64,000 nt of DNA from Diphasiastrum complanatum. Its lineage: Eukaryota; Streptophyta; Lycopodiopsida; Lycopodiales; Lycopodiaceae. Positions within the stretch are counted from its first letter, which is position 1; every line of letters starts with the position of its first letter. A model generated the notes under the pieces. The model worked only from the letters and a program-made list of their open reading frames with translations. It did no database searches and had not been told where the DNA came from. The stretch is from contig MU832628.1 in assembly GCA_029204225.1 (NCBI GenBank), positions 1 to 64,000 on the forward strand, given 5' to 3'. Shown piece by piece: positions 26,101 to 35,029 of the stretch. Position numbers and translations under genes: made by a program.

Positions 26101-29100
26101 GTAGGGCTCGAAGAAAATAACTAAGTTGTTTTTCCTTTGAAATTGCATTTTCCGCGCCAGAATTCTGCAAGGAAATAAACAGGTCTTTTATCTTTCGTAC
26201 GAATGTGGTCAGGTCTTTGTCGTCCCACTGTAGGTAAGTTAATTGGTCTTCCAAGAACATGATTTGATTGCGAGATCGAGTCTCATTCTTGGTTTGCAAT
26301 TCTTCTCATAAATCTTTTGCGTTCGAAATTGATGTAAGATGTAGCATTATATTGTCATGCACTGAAGACGCAATAATTGCTATAGCTTTGTCATTTCTCA
26401 AACTCCATTCTCGAAGTTCTTTGCCAGGAGTAGCTATTGGCTTCTCCTCTATTGGTTCTACCCATTGCCAAAGACCTTCGCCCTTCAATATAAGTGAAGT
26501 CTTTAATTTCCAAATCAAGTAGTGATCTTAGCTTGAATATTACTAATTGACGACATCTTCTAATTCTTCTGAATAACTCCAGATGAAGCTTGCTGATGGA
26601 TGTATGAAGAATGCTGAGAGGGGTACGATGATACCACTGTATCGACTCTGTATGCTCTGATACCCTCTTCAGTTTGAGTGTTTTACAATGAGTAGTGCAC
26701 ATGTATTTATATTGCTACAGGACAGGTCTTTTGGCCTTATAATTTTGTAACAGTAGATCTAACCGTTTACGACGGTTGATATTCAAATAAACGCTCTGTT
26801 TCCAGGATCGAATAATTTATGTTCGCGAATTATTTGCGACGATCCATCTCTCCGTTACAGTTTCGTGTTTCGCAAATTGTTCGCGATAGATGACAGTCTT
26901 TGAGCTTGAAGAAGAATCCAGAATATTTCGCGAATTGTTCGCGACAGGTGAGCTTTGAACAAGAAACAGAATATTTCGCAACAAGATTCTGTTCGTGAAT
27001 CTTTCGAGCTTCAACAAGAAACTACAAGCTTCTACAAGAAACTGTTTCGCGAATCTGAGTTTCAAGCAAGATAAATTTCGCGAATCTTTCGAGGTTGATC
27101 ATGAATAGAAAATGTTTCGAGTTCGAGTTCGTTTCTCATCCTTTGTCAAGTAAATTGCGCAATTTGTTAGTAGAATCGAGATCTGTCTGATCAGGTGTTC
27201 TACAAAGGCATGCTCGTGGATACCCATTGCGGTGAGCAAGTAGCAAGGGTCATCCATTCAGCCACCCTGCTTGAGCTAGGAATCAACATTACGTTCGTTG
27301 TGGTCGGAACATCATGTTCAACAATGAATCTCAGTGAAATACTGATATCGCTAGAAGACATGATGGCAGAAGGTAGAAACTGAATGTAAAAAAGCCGTAA
27401 GAGTGTATCAGAAAGCTGTATGAGAGTATTAGGAAAGTTCGGTCGTGGGAAAAATTTGCAAGAGCTTCGCTGGCACAAGTGAGAAATGAAATCGAATTCA
27501 GCCCCTTTATAGGCTAATTTGGAGGGTCCATTAGACAAAGTACTAGTTTGGCTCATCAGTTCTAGACAAAAATTTGCACGCATGGTCAGTACTGTAAAAA
27601 TAGCTTCCAGAATTCTCAACAAAGGTTCTGAAGGTCTGGCAAGGGTTCAACTCTCGCCTAAGTACATCATTCTTCTAGGTACGGCATTTCATGAAAATTT
27701 TCAGGATCTGAACCTCTGTCCAACCGAATTTTGGCATTCTGAATAATCTGTCAGGTCGTCGAAGGTTCATAATGATTGTAGCATGCTCGGCGAAGGTTCC
27801 CAAAGTAGTAGGCTTCTGAACTCTCGCCTGACTTCAAAATAGGTACTTAAATTGCACGATATAACCTTTGCCCAACTCAATATAGGTAAATCTGAGCTGG
27901 ATGTATGATTTGGCAACTCGGCGAAGGTTCCTCTCCCTGTTTGTTCAAGATCTGACTCAAAAAGTGATTTTTTAAGTCATTTTCCATCAAAGATTGATTC
28001 TTGAAAATACTTTCCTTCCTCTTTTTCTGATCTGATGACTTTTTTTACTTTTGCTCATCATTCTTTTTCCTTTTTCATTCTTTTTTTTTATATTCATATT
28101 GTCTTTTCCCAAAAAAAAAATCAACAAGTAATGCAAAACAACAAAATTTGTAAAACAACAAAAAAATGATAAGTTTTTGGATCATGCTGGTGGAATTGGT
28201 TGCCAAAACTTGCGTAATCGGTTGCCATTCACTGGAGTGTCAAATCGTCTTCCATCCAAGTGTTCTAAAATAACTGCTCCATAGGACAGTATTTGTTTCA
28301 CTTTGTACGGTCCTTCACCTGTAAATTTCAATTTCCCTTTAATCAATTTGGCCTTATACATCAATGCTAGATCTCCTTCCTTCAGATCTTTTTTGTGTAA
28401 ACGGCGACTGTGCCATGCCTTGCGACGAGCTTTCTCTGCTGCTAATGCATGGACTGCCATCAATCTAGTTTCACATAGTTTATGCAAAGCGTCATGACGC
28501 ATTTGTCAGGATTTCGCATCATCCAACCGTTCTGTTGCTGCTATGCGTAAGAATGGTACCAAAAATTCGATCGGCATAACTGCATCTTGTCCATAGACAA
28601 GTTGGAATGGTGTCTGATTCGTATCATTCCAGAGCCAAACAAGCTTTTGTATTCAAAATGAACAATTCTTTTATGCATTTTTTAACTCAAAACATCGATT
28701 GTGCAACCCCGTATGAAAGAACCCCCAAAAAATTGCAATAGTAAAATGTTTTTCTTCCAGAACATTCCAGTTTAGAATGCTGTAGAAACCTCAAACGATG
28801 TTCTGTTTGCATTCCAAATCACGGCTTTCCAAAATGTGACAATATATGGCTAGGTGTTATAAAAAATGGAGCATGATGATCTACCAAGCTAAATCATAAA
28901 CTAGTAATTACAGGGGAGTATTGGAATATGTAATGTCGAGTTTATACATTCCACTGTGTATATCTCAATGAAAGCTCAGTATGGGTATGTGATATGCATA
29001 GTCAAATTTGTCAGGGTACATTCTTTTCTGAGACTTCGGTACTCTTAATTTAGACAATGACCAACGGCCTTAAATATAACATTCGATCAGGTCCAACGGG

Positions 29101-30458
29101 TGCAAACTGCCTGCCCCCTGTACATAGTTTTGTGTTTTGCCTTCACTGCTAATTGTGAGGAGAATGATGATTGTAACTTTGTTCTCTTACATAATCAGAA
29201 CTGTTTTGCCTTCACTGCTAATTGTGAGGAGAATGATGATTGTAACTTTGTTCTCTTACATAATCAGAACTAGTTCACTGTAGATGAATGCTGATGATTA
29301 CGTGCAGTTGATGAAAAGATTCTAATTGTTGTAATCTCTATTTTTCAATGGACAAGACACAATTTCACATGGATCAACATCTGAGTACTAAGGGTCGTGC
29401 TCCATAGAAGCAGCAATTGCTTGAAATCTATAGATTTTGTTCCTAACACCTACTTATTACGTGAAAGCCAAATGCTTCTTTTGTCTTGTTTACCAAGACT
29501 ATGACGCACCCTCAACTCTCAAATAAGCAGCCCAAACATGCTAGTTTGCGAGTCAACTGATGCTATGTACTCTGCTTTTCCTAATCTTGCGCTGCGTCCA
29601 AATACAATAACGTGTCTAATTTTGATGCAAAACACGTATCTCGATTGAAGGTAAATGGAAGAGAATTCAATGAAAAAATTAAATGAAAGATAGTACAAAA
29701 CAGAGATATTAACGTTGCCTGAGAGAATTATTTGATGCGACAGTGATTCTTATGAGCGTACTTGAGAGAAGATTTCACTTAACATCCTAGAGTGAAAACG
29801 TGCAGTGCATGCTAGATCCAATATAACTGTCGCTACTAGCAGCAATGTATAACAGATTGCAAAATCAGGGTACATTTTCGGACGCTTAGTTTTAGCCTTA
29901 AAGGGATATGAATATTAAAGGGAATGTCCAATAGTTAAGCACTATAGTATCAACGAAAACAGATCCAAATTAGAAGGAAATTACTTATGTATCTATGCAT
30001 AATATATCAAAAACATGTCAGACTGAAAACTTTAGATTGAAATATTAAAGTAGGCAACCGATTTGCTTCGGCATGGAATAACTGACAAGAAAGCAATGCC
30101 TTTGGCGTGCAAAGATATGCCGGAAAAATAATGTGATAAGAGTGTTAGCTAGAAAAGTTCGATTCATTTTGTCAAGTACTCTCTTGAATTAGATAGTCAC
30201 TTTTTTTTAGAAGGAAATTAAACTATTAACATTGACTACCTGGATATATCTTATGGTGACACAAAGCACATTAATGCTTTAGCTTGAAGACTTACATACA
30301 ATGCAAAAATAATTTGCAGCAGGTATTAACCTATTGATATACTATCGACATGTGTGTGAGTATATGAACATGAACTTGTTACATACCTGCCGGACGGCTG
30401 TGGCAGGAAAGTATACCTCCATAGCCAAAATCCCCACGTTCTGAGGCCTTGCAGCCAT
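10922..30458 (-). CDS. HMGS: Hydroxymethylglutaryl-CoA synthase, 12 exons
   Basis: Twelve exons joined at GT-AG sites give an uninterrupted 470-residue protein, close to the ~460 residues of plant HMGS. The enzyme condenses acetyl-CoA with acetoacetyl-CoA to HMG-CoA, the step before HMG-CoA reductase in the cytosolic mevalonate (isoprenoid, sterol) pathway. Catalytic residues known for the family are present: Glu86 in VGSET, Cys120 in NACYGG (the acyl-enzyme cysteine) and His250 in FHSPYNK. Other family signatures are [30 protein letters not shown] and [10 protein letters not shown]. No organelle presequence is visible. Exons (high to low coordinate): 30387-30458, 17229-17335, 16835-16967, 15512-15655, 15157-15315, 14370-14443, 14169-14244, 12390-12445, 12208-12295, 11648-11788, 11337-11486, 10922-11134. 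Intron 1 is 13,051 bp and full of retroelements; the others are 94-1723 bp. All codons are intact, so the gene looks functional. Confidence 0.96.
11337..11486 (-). CDS. HMGS: HMGS exon 11 (residues 351-400)
   Basis: Acceptor GGCAG, donor GTATGA, 50 codons. It begins [13 protein letters not shown], part of the conserved C-terminal half of the fold. Confidence 0.95.
11648..11788 (-). CDS. HMGS: HMGS exon 10 (residues 304-350)
   Basis: Acceptor ATGCAG, donor GTACGA, 47 codons. It encodes [20 protein letters not shown] and ends HNKADSL. Confidence 0.95.
12208..12295 (-). CDS. HMGS: HMGS exon 9 (residues 274-303)
   Basis: The acceptor TGAAG at 12297-12296 restores the frame across a 94 bp intron (Ser274, then FVDEAVAET). 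An alternative acceptor 10 bp downstream would give a stop. It ends [12 protein letters not shown] at a GTTTTG donor. Confidence 0.88.
12390..12445 (-). CDS. HMGS: HMGS exon 8 (residues 256-273)
   Basis: Acceptor GTGCAG, donor GTCTGA. It encodes [18 protein letters not shown] and ends in phase 2. Confidence 0.9.
14169..14244 (-). CDS. HMGS: HMGS exon 7 (residues 230-255, catalytic His)
   Basis: Acceptor GTCCAG, donor GTACCA (a weak donor by consensus). It encodes [12 protein letters not shown] with catalytic His250. Confidence 0.93.
14370..14443 (-). CDS. HMGS: HMGS exon 6 (residues 206-229)
   Basis: Acceptor AAGCAG, donor GTAAGT. It encodes [19 protein letters not shown]; the last two bases complete Lys230 with exon 7. 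Confidence 0.94.
15157..15315 (-). CDS. HMGS: HMGS exon 5 (residues 153-205)
   Basis: Acceptor GGCAG, donor GTTTGT, 53 codons. It encodes [20 protein letters not shown] and [13 protein letters not shown]. The donor choice is fixed by exon 6 starting with VVDG. Confidence 0.94.
15512..15655 (-). CDS. HMGS: HMGS exon 4 (residues 105-152, catalytic Cys)
   Basis: Acceptor GAGCAG, donor GTAAGC, exactly 48 codons. It contains [16 protein letters not shown] with the acyl-enzyme cysteine, Cys120. Confidence 0.96.
16835..16967 (-). CDS. HMGS: HMGS exon 3 (residues 60-104)
   Basis: Acceptor AACAG, donor GTCTCT. It carries [20 protein letters not shown] with the conserved catalytic Glu86. Confidence 0.95.
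17229..17335 (-). CDS. HMGS: HMGS exon 2 (residues 25-59, phase 2 end)
   Basis: Acceptor CCACAG, donor GTAAGA. It encodes [11 protein letters not shown] and [10 protein letters not shown]; the last two bases (AG) complete Ser60 with exon 3. Confidence 0.95.
17336..19911. other. HMGS intron 1, distal part; AT-rich, no gene seen
   Basis: Only short open frames with no recognisable protein occur. A TTTAGGGTTTAGGG patch lies near 19573. Confidence 0.45.
19900..20570 (-). pseudogene. Truncated Ty1/copia RT C-terminus and RNase H
   Basis: Frames at 20516-20241 and 20198-19912 join in order: a segment [12 protein letters not shown] followed by LRYLKHTT (end of the reverse transcriptase), a Trp-rich GQVIPKIGG equivalent of the start of RNase H, then [28 protein letters not shown] and VADIFTKRL of the copia RNase H end. 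Frameshifts separate them. Neither the rest of pol nor LTRs are present, so this is a fragment inside HMGS intron 1, on the same strand as the gene. Confidence 0.8.
20571..22022. other. Intron DNA with a palindromic TATA element, possible old LTR
   Basis: No coding sequence is recognised. A perfect 14 bp palindrome cactatatatagtg lies at 21138-21151 in a setting that resembles an LTR U3 (ccaatagg upstream, tgtacatg downstream). No paired copy was found in the window. Confidence 0.3.
22023..22504 (-). repeat. 3' LTR of the intron copia element, missing its last ~47 bp
   Basis: It matches the 5' LTR from TGTAGAACACC (22504) to GACCTGT (22023), then diverges completely. The terminal ~47 bp and one TSD are lost. 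Confidence 0.85.
22505..22954 (-). pseudogene. copia RNase H
   Basis: It encodes [32 protein letters not shown] and [10 protein letters not shown], the standard copia RNase H signatures, and runs toward the 3' LTR. The purine tract TTTGAGAGGGAGC (PPT) lies at about 22505-22517, directly before the 3' LTR. Confidence 0.88.
22927..23073. repeat. 74 bp tandem duplication inside the copia pol
   Basis: A unit starting ctgaaatacttctgc occurs at 22927 and again at 23001, nearly identical. 74 is not a multiple of three, so it shifts the frame and repeats the [11 protein letters not shown] region. Confidence 0.92.
22951..24575 (-). pseudogene. copia integrase C-terminus and reverse transcriptase (broken)
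   Basis: The 24575-23973 frame is the integrase C-terminal linker ([16 protein letters not shown]). The RT begins in the 24147-23656 frame ([31 protein letters not shown]). YVDDMLIFS at about 23566-23540 is the catalytic palm motif, and the 23553-22951 frame completes the RT. A frameshift lies at about 23650 and the 74 bp duplication at the RNase H junction. Confidence 0.9.
24533..25610 (-). pseudogene. copia protease and integrase (broken)
   Basis: Near 25580 the frame reads [11 protein letters not shown], the aspartic protease site. The 25342-25058 frame carries the GAG-pre-integrase zinc-binding HKRLCHMN, and CESCLKGK lies at about 25090. The 25003-24533 frame is the integrase core: [22 protein letters not shown] and [12 protein letters not shown], giving the D, D and E positions. 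A frameshift lies near 25000. Confidence 0.88.
25745..25880 (-). pseudogene. copia Gag zinc knuckles
   Basis: Two consecutive knuckles occur: [13 protein letters not shown] (one residue short in the third spacer) and [14 protein letters not shown] (a standard C-X2-C-X4-H-X4-C). These bind genomic RNA in Gag. Confidence 0.75.
25940..26570 (-). pseudogene. copia gag (frameshifted)
   Basis: Frames at 26518-26306 (with [19 protein letters not shown]), 26299-26018 ([28 protein letters not shown]) and 26148-25942 follow in order. This matches the copia Gag core. A frameshift within and before the last part breaks it. Confidence 0.8.
26653..26664 (-). other. Primer binding site (initiator tRNA-Met type)
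   Basis: The minus strand reads GGTATCAGAGCA, the usual plant copia/gypsy PBS, about 10 bp inside the 5' LTR. Confidence 0.75.
26675..27204 (-). repeat. 5' LTR of the intron copia element
   Basis: Read on the minus strand it starts TGTAGAACACC at 27204 and ends near ACACTCA at 26675. The first 483 bp match the other LTR. It is rich in TTCGCGAA-type palindromes. The inner end is chosen as the last CA before the PBS. Confidence 0.8.
27205..28181 (-). other. Possible LTR or 3' UTR of the adjacent Ty3/gypsy fragment
   Basis: No coding sequence is recognised. The word cggcgaaggttcc recurs near 27787 and 27918 (variant near 27757), and actctcgcct recurs near 27648 and 27819. Since it directly follows a gypsy integrase end on the minus strand it could be its LTR; no partner LTR was found. 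Confidence 0.3.
28182..28650 (-). pseudogene. Ty3/gypsy integrase C-terminal fragment
   Basis: The minus-strand frame reads [19 protein letters not shown], an in-frame stop near 28503, then a long basic stretch ([11 protein letters not shown]), [10 protein letters not shown] and GPYKVKQIL, ending at 28182. This order is typical of the gypsy integrase end. Nothing upstream of it (RT, RNase H) is present, so the element is truncated. Confidence 0.85.
28651..30386. other. HMGS intron 1 proximal part
   Basis: AT-rich intron sequence with no gene recognised apart from the 69 bp duplication at 29134-29271. Confidence 0.5.
29134..29271. repeat. Perfect 69 bp tandem duplication
   Basis: The unit starting gttttgccttcactgc occupies 29134-29202 and is repeated at 29203-29271 with no difference seen, so it is recent. 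Confidence 0.95.
30387..30458 (-). CDS. HMGS: HMGS exon 1 (residues 1-24)
   Basis: The ATG at 30458 opens [14 protein letters not shown], matching the plant HMGS N-terminus, and the exon ends in phase 0 at a GTATGT donor. It lies 13 kb from exon 2, which is why it is easily missed. Confidence 0.95.
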
Positions 30459-30655
30459 AGCACAGCGCTATCCAACACAGAATGCTTCTGCCTTCCTTCT
30501 AAATCTATATTTCACACGACTTCAATGCTTCAAATAAGATTTTGCATTCCTTCGAAATCTAAATCTATGTTTCACAGGGATTCACGGCCGAGGTAAACTG
30601 CCAGCATAACACAATGAAAGAAATTTATCCAATGTGAATTGATTGCTCTCTCGCC
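30459..30655. promoter_or_regulatory. Short region between the HMGS start and a divergent ORF
   Basis: About 197 bp separate the HMGS ATG from an ATG in good context (gccatggc) on the other strand. If the ORF at 30656 is real, this would be a bidirectional promoter. A repeated aatctatNtttcaca word lies within it. No strong TATA box was found for HMGS. Confidence 0.3.
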
Positions 30656-30838
30656 ATGGCAGCACCTTCATCAAGTATACATAATAGCGAATGCTCGATC
30701 GATCAATCGCCTGTTCTTTTGCTGCTGCTTCTCTTTTCTCTGTCTCTCTGGGTCTCTTCCTTTATTGCAGAAATAACAGCGACCATAGCTGTTTCTCCAG
30801 CAACCGGCTATAGCAGGTATAATATCAGTGGCGTATAA
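30656..30838 (+). CDS. Small ORF with a signal-peptide-like N-terminus, unrecognised
   Basis: A 60-codon frame starts in the context gccatggc. Residues 19-38 form a leucine-rich hydrophobic core (VLLLLLLFSLSLWVSS) like a secretion signal. It might be the first exon of a divergent gene, with a possible donor at the GTATAA near 30816, but no downstream exon was recognised. A chance ORF is equally likely. Confidence 0.2.
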   Translation: MAAPSSSIHNSECSIDQSPVLLLLLLFSLSLWVSSFIAEITATIAVSPATGYSRYNISGV

Positions 30839-30841
30839 TTG

Positions 30842-30859
30842 TACCGGCTATAGCCGGTA
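30842..30859. repeat. Perfect 18 bp palindrome with TATA centre
   Basis: taccggctatagccggta is its own reverse complement. A near copy (accggctatagcaggtat) lies about 43 bp to the left, and an accggcgatag word lies near 31007. Confidence 0.85.
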
Positions 30860-32050
30860 TCGAAGCATTGGCCTCTGATAACAGGCGTCTCGTCTTTTCG
30901 TCCAACTGGCAGGGTCAATTGCCTGTCTCCGACAATGACCGGCCTGACAGGTTTCTCTATCCGCTTCGAAACTTTTACGGGAAAGTGCGGTGCATTAATC
31001 GATGTTACCGGCGATAGGCGGTAGCATCCGTCGCGCCGACCGGGAGAACCGGGTCACGAGGCTTGGAGTTCGCAATGGCCTTTCAAAGAGAGGCGGCACG
31101 CCTTTCAAAGAAAGGCGGCAACAGGGCAAAAACAATAAACTGACCGTCACATGACCCTTCAGGATGCAAGGTGAGTTCTGAATGAAAAAGTGCCGTAGGC
31201 AATAAATAGGCAGTTTAGGCTCCCTTGGTAGGACAAGGTCACCAACATCCAATTGTGGTGTAGGAAGCCCCAAAGGGATGAGATGGGACCTGAGATGCAG
31301 ATGAGATGGGACCGGACTCAGGTGCATGCAACTTTGGATATCATCCATGGAAGTCACGTGCCCATCACCATCCAATGGTGCTAATTGCTTGAGACGTAGG
31401 CTACCGAAAGCATCCATCAATGTTTGTAGAGCGCCTACCAACTTTCATACACTCTTGGATGGTAACACGCATGTGATTCCATGGCAGTCAGAGTTGCATA
31501 CTTGCCAATTGTACACCTAACAGCTGGGGATAGAAGCTCTAAAGCAGCCACCACCCCTGGTTTACAATGTGCCGCTCCCTACGATGACAATCTCAATTGC
31601 CCTTATGGATGCTAAAGTATGAAACACAACTTTTTTAAAACCATTTACAATGGATCGACCATTCTCAATTGCCATGGCAGCTTGGTGTCGCCATCATCCA
31701 AGGACGTTGGATGCTTAAAAGAGATGAGAGTGTAGGCAATCTTGAGTGCCATGGTAGTCACAAACTTACCACCATCCAATCGTAGTGGTTGTTTGAGACA
31801 TCGGTTGCTTGAGAGCATCCACCAATTGTACACCCTTGAATGCTCGCGAGCATGTCATTCCATGGCAACCATGGTTGCCTATTTGCATACTTGCACATTT
31901 GCTTGAGAAATTATGCTTGAGCACCCACCTCCTATAAATTAACGTGATCCCTTCATTCCATGAAAATCTCAATAAATCGGTTGTCCATATATCGCCCAAG
32001 CACTAAAGGCAACTTTCCTGAAGCCGTCAGCAACAAACTTTTATAATAGA
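30860..32050. other. Old degenerate repeats, no gene recognised
   Basis: Segments near 31454 and 31836 share a pattern (ctt-aatg, gcatgtNattccatggca, then catacttgc). Minus-strand frames of 60-148 codons cross it but have no known motif and look like degenerate copies of one another. Confidence 0.3.
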
Positions 32051-32116
32051 AACATATTTGAATCAACATAAACAAAAGAATGGCTTATTTTTATACCCCA
32101 CCATATCCCATGTGTC

Positions 32117-32117
<1 letters not shown>

Positions 32118-32214
<97 letters not shown>
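32118..32214. repeat. Compound (TC)n(CA)n microsatellite
   Basis: A pure TC run of about 75 bp at 32118-32192 switches to CA for 22 bp. Confidence 0.97.
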
Positions 32215-32899
32215 TCATAGGAACTTTGCATCTTCATCATCTTAATGAAAACATATATACGACAAATGCTTGTCACCAATTTTATTCCAAAGTTTTTATA
32301 TTAGAAATATTGTTATGAGTTTGAACATTCAACACCATGCTTACATGATTTATTCTAAATATCGACCGCTAATATAATATCAAGATATGGTAGACAAATT
32401 GCCACAAGTGCTAATACTAGGACTTTAATATAAGTATGATAAAACAAGTTGCTATCTAGATGATATACAATGATTTGCATTTGTTTTTAGTATACATCTC
32501 CAATATGCATTGAATAGTAAAGTTACTAATATGCATAAAGTGACTAAATTATGACATCATCAACAAGCTTAAGACTTTAACTAAGCTCATGCCATGGTCA
32601 AAGCTACACACATAGTTGTACTTTTAGAATATCCAAATGATAAGAAAATTGTGTACCAAAATCAACCTAAGAAATCATATAAATCTTATACAAAACAATA
32701 AATTTAGCAATTAATATAGACAATCCTACTACAGAAAAAAAAAAAAAAAAAACATTGAAAAGTGATTTGATTGATTAGGTTGAGACAAATGTAATATGTT
32801 AAAATATGATCACTATTGTTATTAAGCCTATTTAAATGAAACTCTATGTATCTAGTACCATTGTCAATTTATCAATGTTTGTATAGAAGTTGGATTCTT

Positions 32900-33841
32900 G
32901 AATTAAAATGTCATATTCATTTTTCCATTATACTTTTTTGGATCCATTGTTCAAGAAATAGTGAGACAAGTTCAAGTATGAAATTCTATCTATATATGCC
33001 AAAGTAAGTCTACAAGGAACTAAAAATCATGTGATTAGTGTTACATACATCAACCTAATAAGAATATGGCAGTTTCATGAAATTCAACATGGATCTAACA
33101 CTCTCCCCACTATTCTATTATTCCTTATTGCTACATCATTGTGTGGCATATGGGATTGAGTGCACTGTTCTTCACATAAGTCATTGAACTTATCTCAGAC
33201 ATACTAACCACCACTATCTAATTACAAGATTTTCACCTTCCTTCATGTGTGTATCTCCACAATTGCCTTGAAAGGATTAATTTTTTCAAAAGCTTCTAAT
33301 TTTTTATCTTAGGACATAGATGCAAGGCATTCCAGAGTAAATTATCAACGAATGTCGTAACTAATCATACACTAGACACCATCTTCATGGGGACACACAA
33401 TCAGAATGAATAAGATCCAATCTACTCTTTGCCCTTTTTGCACCAAACTTTCTAAACTTTTTTTTGTGCTTCTTGCTTGCCAAGAATACATCCTTCGCAC
33501 AATTGATGCTCATGATCATGAAAAGAAGGTAGACCTTATACCATATTGAGTTTCTTTAACAAATCCAAAAGAAGCCACATATCCATAGTTGTGGCATTTC
33601 GGGTTGCTAATCCAGATTCCTTCTTCATCAAAGTATTAAGTTTTTATAGGACGCCCTTAGTTTCTCTGCATGCATCTACTATGATTTTGAATTCATGATC
33701 CAAGTCTTTTACCGAGCATTTGTCCTTGATAAATTCCACTTTAAGGTGTTGATTGGTGATAACTTCAGCAAACATTACATTATTATTTATATTAGGCACA
33801 TAAAACACATTTAATTGTTGACAAGTTTGAGCTTATTAGAG
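32900..33841 (-). pseudogene. Host copia element: protease end and integrase (decayed)
   Basis: Reading leftward from about 33830, the sequence encodes VFYVPNINNN, EFIKDKCSVKDL, LLKKLNMV and CEGCILGKQ (GAG-pre-integrase), then LCVPMKM and an integrase region ending near PYS-VDVCNTNH at about 33050. Stops and frameshifts are frequent. Its gag and protease start lie at 35030-35383 and 46911-47105, displaced by later insertions. Sequence to about 32220 may hold its unreadable RT. Confidence 0.6.
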
Positions 33842-35029
33842 AAAAGTTATATGTATGTATGATAAACTAGGACTTAAGGGAGAGTGTCATAATATATAAG
33901 TTCAGTCTATGTTTTAGGTCAACTAAATGCCAATTAGAAACCTGAAAACATGTTGTACTTTCATTAACCGGCTGACGATCCCTATTGTACTTTCAATCTA
34001 TCATTCCATTGATGCAAGCTTAAGATTTGAGAGCTTTTTTACTATCTCGAGTTTTTCACTCATTTGTGTGTTGATCTTGTGATGAAATTGAAAACAATCC
34101 TTGACTAGAATCATTCTTATTTAGCAGGTCGTACAGCCATACCACACATGTGTGGAGTGTGTTTGGGGAATATGGAAGAGTCGAGATGGAAGGACTCAAC
34201 TGATCCCTCGGTGCGTGCACTGCGATTATCGTAGATGAACACAAAGAATTTGTTTGCACTTGCGGAAGTGTAATTAGTTCGGAGCTTAGGGCAATATGAT
34301 CGACACAAATTATCAGTCATAAAAATGTTTTAATCTACAAATAACTCTATCTGCATAGCATGAATTGATCAGAACAGAATAAAGATGCATTCAACGAAAC
34401 ATAAATTATATAGTCGCAGATTGTACAAGTTTGAATGCATAAAGAGTCGTGTTCTTCCTAAAACAATGCTCTGTGATAACAAAGAGTAAGAACAAGTAAT
34501 TGCTCTCTTGATGTTCGATTGATCGACTAAGTGAGTGATGGTCTCTAATGTCTCATTGTTGTATATATGTTGTAATTATAGTGATTATCATCTATATATG
34601 ATTTTACATTAGCAGATGTAAGTACAAGAAGGCAATGTCTGAGGTAGATCTTGGAGAGAAGAGCGTGAAGTGGTCGAGCGTGAAGATTGGCGCTGCTCTC
34701 CTCCTTTTACATTGGCACAAAGGCCGCTACAGATTGCAAGTAATGTTCTTGTAGGACCTTTGTGGTCACCCTTTTGCGGGGCCTCGAAACTCACTATCGT
34801 TACAAACCACAAGTGATGTTCTTTCGGGACCTTTGTGATCACCTTTTTGTAGTTGCAAGACTCTGCACACTGTGTGGCTGAAGAAGTATTTACATACAGC
34901 AAATGAATGGATCTAGATTAGCAACGAGATAAGGGATGGAGAGTTTCAAAGGCTGTCCAAAACAACCCAACAAGATCCTACATGTCCGACACGTTAGTTA
35001 TGACTCCCGATAGGATCCTCACTACAACA
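33842..35029 (+). mobile_element. 3' end of a plus-strand copia element (RNase H tail, PPT, LTR)
   Basis: A short frame DKFELIREKLYV, the usual copia RNase H end, is followed by a purine tract acttaagggagag and then TGTCATAATATATAAG, the usual start of a copia LTR, at about 33885. If the LTR ends at ctacaaca (35029) it is about 1145 bp. The fragment sits inside the minus-strand host copia and has no visible TSD. Within it, a ~72 bp unit (caagtNatgttct) repeats at 34737 and 34809. Confidence 0.45.

Larger units (their letters stand above)
22023..27204 (-). mobile_element. Ty1/copia retrotransposon in HMGS intron 1, near complete but inactive
   Basis: The element reads right to left: 5' LTR at about 26675-27204, PBS, gag, protease, integrase, reverse transcriptase and RNase H, PPT, 3' LTR at 22023-22504. 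The domain order (integrase before RT) defines Ty1/copia. Several frameshifts, an internal stop, a 74 bp duplication and a shortened 3' LTR make it inactive. No matching target-site duplication is visible: the right flank is aaggc and the left LTR end is missing. It is transcribed in the same direction as HMGS, so it would be removed with the intron. Confidence 0.93.
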
